In this document: one piece after another, positions 3,438-8,046 of the stretch | Layout of the letters: each line of letters starts with the position of its first letter | Numbering within the stretch: position 1 is the stretch's first letter | Source of the DNA: Anaeroplasmataceae bacterium | Lineage (GTDB): Bacteria > Bacillota_I > Bacilli_A > Acholeplasmatales > Anaeroplasmataceae | Assembly (NCBI GenBank): GCA_020024985.1 | Contig: JAHHSW010000032.1 | Span: 1 to 8,046, forward strand | Length of the DNA stretch: 8,046 bases | Reading direction: 5' to 3' | Notes under the pieces: generated by a model | What the model was told of the DNA's origin: nothing | The model's database searches: none | Seen by the model: the letters and a program-made list of their open reading frames with translations, nothing else | Position numbers and translations under genes: made by a program

Positions 3438-4724
3438 ATGTTAGATATTAAGTTTTTAAGAGAAAACCCTGAAATTGTTAAGGAAAATATTAAGAAGAAG
3501 TTTCAGGATCAAAAGCTTCCACTTGTTGATGAGGCTATTGAATTAGATAAGAAGATTCGTGCACTTAAGCAGGAGGGAGAAAACCTTAAGGCTTCTCGTA
3601 ATTCATTAAGTAAGCAAATCGGTGCTTTAATGAGAGAAAAGAAGATTGATGAGGCTAATGAGATTAAGGCAACAGTAGCTAAGAATAATGCTCGTATTGC
3701 TGAAATTGATCCAGAGCTTGATGAGGCTACTAATGCATTATATAAGATTATGCTAGTAATCCCCAATATCGTTGATCCATCAGTACCAGTAGGTAAGGAT
3801 GATTCAATGAATGTTGAAAATAAAAGATATGGTGAGCCAGTAGTTCCTGACTATGAAATTCCATATCATGCTGATATTATTGCTCGCTTTGATGGTCTTG
3901 ATAAGGAGGCATCAGGTAGAACAAGTGGTAATGGCTTCTATTATTTATGTGGAGATATCGCAAGACTTCATTCAGCTATGCTATCATATGCTAGAGACTT
4001 TATGATTGATAAGGGCTTTGATTATTGTATTCCACCATTTATGATTCGTTCAGATGTAGTTAATGGTGTTATGAGCTTTGCTGAAATGGAAAATATGATG
4101 TATAAGATTGAAGGAGAGGACTTATATCTAATTGGTACCTCTGAGCACTCAATGATTGGTAGATTCAAGGGTCAAATCGTTAAGGAGGATCAATTACCAA
4201 TAACTCTTACCTCATATTCACCTTGCTTCCGTAAGGAGGTTGGTGCTCATGGTATCGAGGAGCGTGGTATCTATAGAGTACACCAATTTGAAAAGCAAGA
4301 GATGATTGTTATTTGTAAGCCAGAGGAAAGCATGGAATGGTATAACAAGATGTGGTCATACACAGTTGAATTCTTCTGTTCACTTGATGTACCTGTAAGA
4401 ACTCTAGAATGCTGTACAGGTGATTTAGCTGACCTCAAGGTTAAGTCATGTGATGTTGAGGCATGGAGCCCAAGACAAAAGAAGTACTTCGAGGTTGGTT
4501 CATGCTCTACCTTAGGTGATGCACAGGCTAGACGTCTTCAAATTAGAACTAAGGGTCAGGATGGTACATATTTAGTACATACACTAAATAACACTGTATT
4601 AGCCTCACCTCGTGGTTTAATTGGTTTCATTGAAAATAACTATAATGAGGATGGAAGTATTAGAATTCCAACTGCCCTACGTCCATATATGGGTGGTAAG
4701 GAAGTTATTAAGCCAAAGCACTAA
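3438..4724 (+). CDS. serS: Seryl-tRNA synthetase
   Basis: This class II synthetase charges tRNA-Ser with serine in the cytoplasm. The ATG at 3438 follows AGGAGG (3426-3431) and gives 428 residues, the usual length; a longer frame upstream only reads through the T-box. The N-terminal region to about residue 110 is charged and coiled-coil-like, the tRNA-binding arm. The catalytic domain follows: motif 2 CFRKEVGAHGIEERG with F264-R265 and RVHQFEKQE, and motif 3 ending ALRPYMGG with Arg415. The wording of motifs 2 and 3 (FRKE.GAHG; LNNTVLASPRGLIGFIENN) differs from the FRSEAGSAG/GRTLVAILEN style of B. subtilis and E. coli and suggests another SerRS subgroup, without loss of key residues. It is controlled by the serine T-box upstream and ended by a terminator. 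Confidence 0.97.
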   Translation: MLDIKFLRENPEIVKENIKKKFQDQKLPLVDEAIELDKKIRALKQEGENLKASRNSLSKQIGALMREKKIDEANEIKATVAKNNARIAEIDPELDEATNALYKIMLVIPNIVDPSVPVGKDDSMNVENKRYGEPVVPDYEIPYHADIIARFDGLDKEASGRTSGNGFYYLCGDIARLHSAMLSYARDFMIDKGFDYCIPPFMIRSDVVNGVMSFAEMENMMYKIEGEDLYLIGTSEHSMIGRFKGQIVKEDQLPITLTSYSPCFRKEVGAHGIEERGIYRVHQFEKQEMIVICKPEESMEWYNKMWSYTVEFFCSLDVPVRTLECCTGDLADLKVKSCDVEAWSPRQKKYFEVGSCSTLGDAQARRLQIRTKGQDGTYLVHTLNNTVLASPRGLIGFIENNYNEDGSIRIPTALRPYMGGKEVIKPKH

Positions 4725-4746
4725 TTTAATTTTAAAAAATATATTT

Positions 4747-4775
4747 AGGACTCAGTACTGCTGAGTCCTTTATAA
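4747..4775 (+). terminator. Rho-independent terminator after serS
   Basis: AGGACTCAG (4747-4755), loop TACTG and CTGAGTCCT (4761-4769) form a perfect 9-bp stem. The T tract is short (TTTAT), so termination may be partial, and the ABC gene begins only 18 bases later. Confidence 0.75.
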
Positions 4776-4792
4776 TAATCAAGGAGGTATTT

Positions 4793-6555
4793 ATGCTAAA
4801 AAGATTTATTAGCTATTATAAGCCCTACAAGCTTATGTTTTCTTTAGATATGCTAGCCTCATTATTTATTTCCTTAATAGCTATGGGATACCCTATACTT
4901 ACTCATACGCTTTTATCAGATATATTACCTAATGAGGCCTTAGGAGATAAAAGATTAACCTTTATCTTTGTCTTTACTGGCTGCTTACTATTATGTTATG
5001 TCGTAAGAAGCCTACTTAAGTACTTTGTTCAATATTACGGCCATGTTGTTGGTGTAAATATGCAGGCAGATATGAGACGTGATATGTTTAAAAAGCTACA
5101 GAGGCTTCCATTTTCATATTATGATGAGCATGAAACAGGAAAGATAATGAGTAGAATGGTTAATGATTTACAGGATGTAAGTGAGCTTGCTCACCATGGT
5201 CCAGAAAATTTCTTTATTTCAGGAGTTACTATTTTACTTTCGGTAATATACCTATTTACAATTAACTGGATATTTACTTTATTTATTATAGGTACAGTTC
5301 CATTTTTATTAATAATTTCCTACTTTCTTCGTCGTAAGATGAATGTTTCATTCACTAATATGCGTAAGGCTATAGCGGGAGTTAATGCTAATGTAGAATC
5401 ATCTATTACAGGCATTAGAGTAACTAAGGCCTTCTGTAATAGTGATATTGAGTATGAAAAGTTTGATAAGGGTAATAAGCACTTTGTGAAGGAAAGAGCA
5501 GTAGCCTATAAAAGGATGGGTCAATTTTTAGGCTCTACAACCTTTGTTACAGATGTATTCAATGTAGTACTTTTATTAGTAGGTGGTATTTTAACCCTTA
5601 AGGGAAAATTAACTGCCGCTGATTTTGCAACCTTTGTAATATCTGTAAATCTATTCATTAACCCATTAACTCAGGTAATTAACTTTGTTGAGCAATTCCA
5701 AAATGGTGTCACTGGCTTTAAAAGATTCCTAGAGATTATGGATGAGCCTGAGGAAATGGTAGATAGTGACGCTATTGAGCTTGCTGATATAAAGGGAGAT
5801 ATTGAATTTGACAATGTATCCTTTGAATATAAGAATAAGGATATTTTAGATGAGGAAGAGGAGCTAACTAATAATAAGGCGGTTTTAAAGAATGTAAGCT
5901 TTAAAATTGCTGCTGGTAAAAAGGTAGCCTTGGTTGGTCCATCAGGTGGTGGTAAAACAACCATTTGTCATTTAATTCCTAATTTCTATAAGCCAAATGA
6001 GGGAGTAATTAAAATTGATGGTATTGATATTAATCATATAACCCTAGATTCCTTAAGAGGTAGCATAGGTATGGTTCAGCAGGATGTTTTCCTATTTAAT
6101 GGCTCATTAAAGGATAATATTATTTATGGTAATCCAGGTGCTACTATGGATATGGTAATAGAGGCCTCTAAAAAGGCAAATATTCATGACTATATAATGT
6201 CACTAGATAATGGCTATGACACTAGAATAGGTGAGCGTGGAGTACGCTTATCAGGAGACAAAAGCAAAGAATTGCGATTGCGAGAGTGTTTTTAAAGAAC
6301 CCATCTATCTTGATATTAGATGAGGCAACAAGTGCTTTAGATAACGCAACTGAGCTGATGATACAAGAATCCTTAGATAAGCTAAGTGAGGGAAGAACTA
6401 ATATTGTTGTAGCCCATAGATTATCAACCATTAAAAATGCTGATGAAATATTGGTAGTAATGGATGGTATGATTAAGGAGCATGGAAGCCATGAGGAGCT
6501 TTTAAAGCAGGATGGAGAATATAAAAAGCTTTATGAAGCTCAATTTAATAGATAA
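4793..6555 (+). pseudogene. ABC exporter (fused membrane and ATPase domains), frameshifted in LSGGQ
   Basis: Multidrug/lipid-type half transporter expected to work as a dimer in the membrane. The ATG at 4793 follows AAGGAGG (4781-4787). About six hydrophobic segments lie in residues 15-290; the ATPase domain has Walker A GPSGGGKTT (382-390), a Q loop (MVQQDVFLFNGSL), then [11 protein letters not shown]. There one G is missing: GGAGAC at 6254-6259 should be GGAGGAC. With it restored, the frame reads [20 protein letters not shown] and continues through Walker B and D loop ([12 protein letters not shown]) and the H loop (VVAHRLSTI) to TAA at 6555, about 587 residues in all, normal for the family. 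As written, the first frame stops at 6293-6295, yielding an inactive protein. An acidic insert (DILDEEEEL) lies between the A-loop segment and Walker A. Either a recent mutation or a sequencing error. The substrate is unknown. Confidence 0.9.
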
Positions 6556-6561
6556 AGCATA

Positions 6562-6590
6562 GGATCACTTCGGTGATCCATTCTTTTTTT
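6562..6590 (+). terminator. Rho-independent terminator after the ABC gene
   Basis: GGATCAC (6562-6568), the stable TTCG tetraloop and GTGATCC (6573-6579) are followed by ATTCTTTTTTT. It lies six bases after the stop codon. Confidence 0.9.
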
Positions 6591-6636
6591 AAAAAGAAAT
6601 ATAATTAGGTTGTTTCAATAATGAGACCTTGAAATA

Positions 6637-6665
6637 TATACATATATATTAAATTGTGATAAAAT
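6637..6665 (+). promoter_or_regulatory. Probable promoter of the methyltransferase gene
   Basis: An extended -10, TG-A-TAAAAT (TG at 6657-6658, hexamer 6660-6665), lies 17 bases after TATACA (6637-6642), which matches the -35 consensus at four positions. The start site would be near 6672, leaving about 20 nt before the GTG start. That also argues against translation from the ATG at 6670. Confidence 0.5.
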
Positions 6666-6690
6666 CACTATGTTATGGAAGGTGATAACA

Positions 6691-7857
6691 GTGTTAAGCG
6701 TAATTTTAAATAAAAATGAAGAAAAGGAAAAGCTAGAGGGCTTTCCTTGGGTATTTTCAAATGAGGTTAATTCATTTGATGGAGAAATAGTTAATGGAGA
6801 GGTTTGTAGGGTTCTTACAAATGATAGACGCTTTGTTGGCTATGGCTTTTTAAATACCTCAAGTAAGATAATGGTAAGATTCCTATCACTTAATGAAAAT
6901 GATGTAATTGATATAGAATTCTTTAAAAATAGAATTATAACAGCTATAAAGCATAGAGAAAAGCTAGGCTTTATGTCTGCCTGCAGATTAATATTTGCTG
7001 AGGCTGACTTTATGCCAGGCTTAATTGTCGATAAATATGGAGATTATTTATCAGTACAATTTTTATGCCTAGGTATGGATAAAATAAAAAGCATGCTAGT
7101 GGAGCTTCTTATAGAGCTTACAGGCTGCAAGGGAATATATGAGCGTAGTGATGTACCTGTTAGGCTAAAGGAAGGCCTTGAAGAGGTAAAGGGACCACTT
7201 TATGGAGACTTTAATCCAAGGGTTGAGGTCGTAGAAAATGGCATTAAATTTATAGTAGATATGGAGAATGGTCAAAAGACTGGCTACTTTTTAGATCAAA
7301 AGCTTAATAGAGATATAATGAAGTATTATTCAAAGGATAGTACAGTTCTTGATTGCTTCAGTAATGTAGGTGGCTTTGCCCTACATGCCTGCAAGTATGG
7401 AGCCAAAAGAGTAGTTGCAGCTGATATTAGCCGTAAGGCCTGTGATGATATTTTATATAATGCATCACTAAATGGCTTTAGCCAGCTAGAGGTAAGCTGT
7501 GGAGATGTCTTTGATTTATTAAGAGACCCTAATAATAATCAGGTATTTGATACAATAGTATTAGATCCACCAGCATTTACTAAGGATAAATCTACAGTAA
7601 AGAAGGCCTATAGAGGCTATAAGGAAATAAATCTACAGGCTATGAAGATAATTAAGCCAGGTGGATATTTATTAACCTTCTCATGTAGCCAGCATATGAC
7701 TCCCGATTTATTTATGCAAATGGTTAATGAAGCCGCTCATGATGCTAAAAGAAGGGTGCAATTCTTAGACTTTAGAATTCAATCCCCTGATCACCCTGCC
7801 CTACTTTCATCAAATGAGCAGCTATATTTAAAGTGTATGATATTAAGGGTACTATAA
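6691..7857 (+). CDS. RlmI-family class I SAM-dependent rRNA methyltransferase
   Basis: Probable 23S rRNA cytosine-C5 methyltransferase of the RlmI type (COG1092), acting on the ribosome in the cytoplasm. I choose the GTG at 6691: GGAAGGTGAT (6677-6686) lies just upstream, and the product then starts LSVILNKNEEKEKLEGF with PWVFSNEV, aligned with the N-terminus of known members. An ATG at 6670 would add seven residues but overlaps the ribosome binding site and probable start site. It has 388 residues, close to the E. coli protein. Visible: N-terminal PUA-like domain (to about 75); SAM motif I DCFSNVGGF (221-229) and VVAADIS; DPPAF (292-296); SCS (331-333), whose Cys is the expected catalytic residue of m5C enzymes. 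The exact rRNA position methylated cannot be told. The stop overlaps the next start (TAATG). Confidence 0.88.
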   Translation: MLSVILNKNEEKEKLEGFPWVFSNEVNSFDGEIVNGEVCRVLTNDRRFVGYGFLNTSSKIMVRFLSLNENDVIDIEFFKNRIITAIKHREKLGFMSACRLIFAEADFMPGLIVDKYGDYLSVQFLCLGMDKIKSMLVELLIELTGCKGIYERSDVPVRLKEGLEEVKGPLYGDFNPRVEVVENGIKFIVDMENGQKTGYFLDQKLNRDIMKYYSKDSTVLDCFSNVGGFALHACKYGAKRVVAADISRKACDDILYNASLNGFSQLEVSCGDVFDLLRDPNNNQVFDTIVLDPPAFTKDKSTVKKAYRGYKEINLQAMKIIKPGGYLLTFSCSQHMTPDLFMQMVNEAAHDAKRRVQFLDFRIQSPDHPALLSSNEQLYLKCMILRVL

Positions 7858-8046
7858 TGCTAAATAGTAATTATCATACTCATTTAAAGTATTGTAATCA
7901 TGCTGAGGGAGTAGCAGAGGATTATGTTAAAAAGGCAATAGAATGTGGTATGGAGGAAATTGGTATTAGTGATCATGCCCCTGTTCCTGTTGATTTTTTA
8001 GGACCAGAGCTTTATGTTAAATATAAATGTAATAGAAATATGAAGC
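7857..8046 (+). CDS. PHP-domain phosphatase, HisJ-type histidinol-phosphatase family (3' end outside window)
   Basis: The frame opens at an ATG that shares its A with the preceding TAA stop (7855-7859), so it is translationally coupled to the methyltransferase gene; AAGGGT just upstream is a modest ribosome binding site. The first 63 residues are visible. They begin MLNSNYHTHLKYCNHAEG, whose HTH histidines are the metal-binding start of the PHP fold, followed by a helix (DYVKKAIECGMEEIG) and ISDHAPVP, the second metal-binding segment. This spacing fits the HisJ/HisK-like family, which removes phosphate from histidinol phosphate in histidine synthesis. No other his genes are visible, so another phosphoester substrate is possible. 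No internal defect is seen before the edge. Confidence 0.85.
   Translation, partial: MLNSNYHTHLKYCNHAEGVAEDYVKKAIECGMEEIGISDHAPVPVDFLGPELYVKYKCNRNMK

Noticed and set aside
3509..3766. Minus-strand 85-codon frame inside serS
   Set aside because: Shadow of the coding strand: Ser/Leu-rich product, no ribosome binding site.
5671..5964. Minus-strand 97-codon frame inside the ABC gene
   Set aside because: Shadow frame opposite the Walker A region, low-complexity Ser-rich product.
6251..6263. Programmed -1 frameshift in the ABC gene
   Set aside because: No X XXY YYZ slippery site or downstream stem is visible, and the family is not known to use recoding there.
6222..6431. Minus-strand 69-codon frame across the frameshift
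   Set aside because: Shadow of the conserved ABC signature to H-loop region.
6286..6555. Separate 89-aa ATPase gene
   Set aside because: It is the second half of the ABC exporter. Restoring one G at 6257 joins it in frame with standard LSGGQ-to-Walker-B spacing.
1..8046. CRISPR array or insertion sequence
   Set aside because: No regularly spaced direct repeats, and no transposase or paired terminal inverted repeats were seen.

Overview
The window is AT-rich and has the style of a low-GC Gram-positive (Firmicutes/Bacilli) chromosome: AGGAGG-type ribosome binding sites, a T-box leader in front of serS, a tRNA gene with encoded CCA, Rho-independent terminators, and TGA, TAA and TAG all serving as stops. 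I cannot name the species.

The junction lies at about 2768-2814, which holds only the 3' half of a tRNA-Gln(UUG) gene, from the anticodon loop to CCA, followed by a good terminator. This is what remains on the far side of an element that integrated into a tRNA gene. Everything to the left (1 to about 2814) is therefore read as the end of an integrated element, and everything to the right as resident chromosome. The left genes are small, unrecognised and lean towards AAA for lysine; the right genes strongly prefer AAG.

Element side: the tail of a gene overlapping an 88-aa ORF (possible toxin/immunity arrangement); a 98-aa ORF; a shared two-way terminator; two overlapping minus-strand small genes with their own promoter; and a 41-aa minus-strand gene with a near-perfect ribosome binding site. 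Then follows about 1 kb without convincing protein genes. It contains two diverged head-to-head copies of a roughly 115-nt module and, running out of the right copy, about 570 nt of dense nested hairpins behind an extended -10 promoter. I interpret this as a large structured noncoding RNA, similar in size, context and architecture to the ROOL/GOLLD class of phage-associated RNAs; family membership is inference. Next to the att site are a possible short minus-strand RNA and a small HTH protein whose ribosome binding site sits in a palindrome.

Chromosome side: a small two-helix membrane protein; a serine T-box riboswitch and serS; an ABC exporter gene split by a single-base deletion inside its LSGGQ signature; an RlmI-type rRNA methyltransferase gene; and, overlapping it by one base, the start of a PHP-domain histidinol-phosphatase-like gene cut by the window edge. 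Terminators follow serS and the ABC gene, so these are separate transcription units, apart from the methyltransferase/phosphatase pair.
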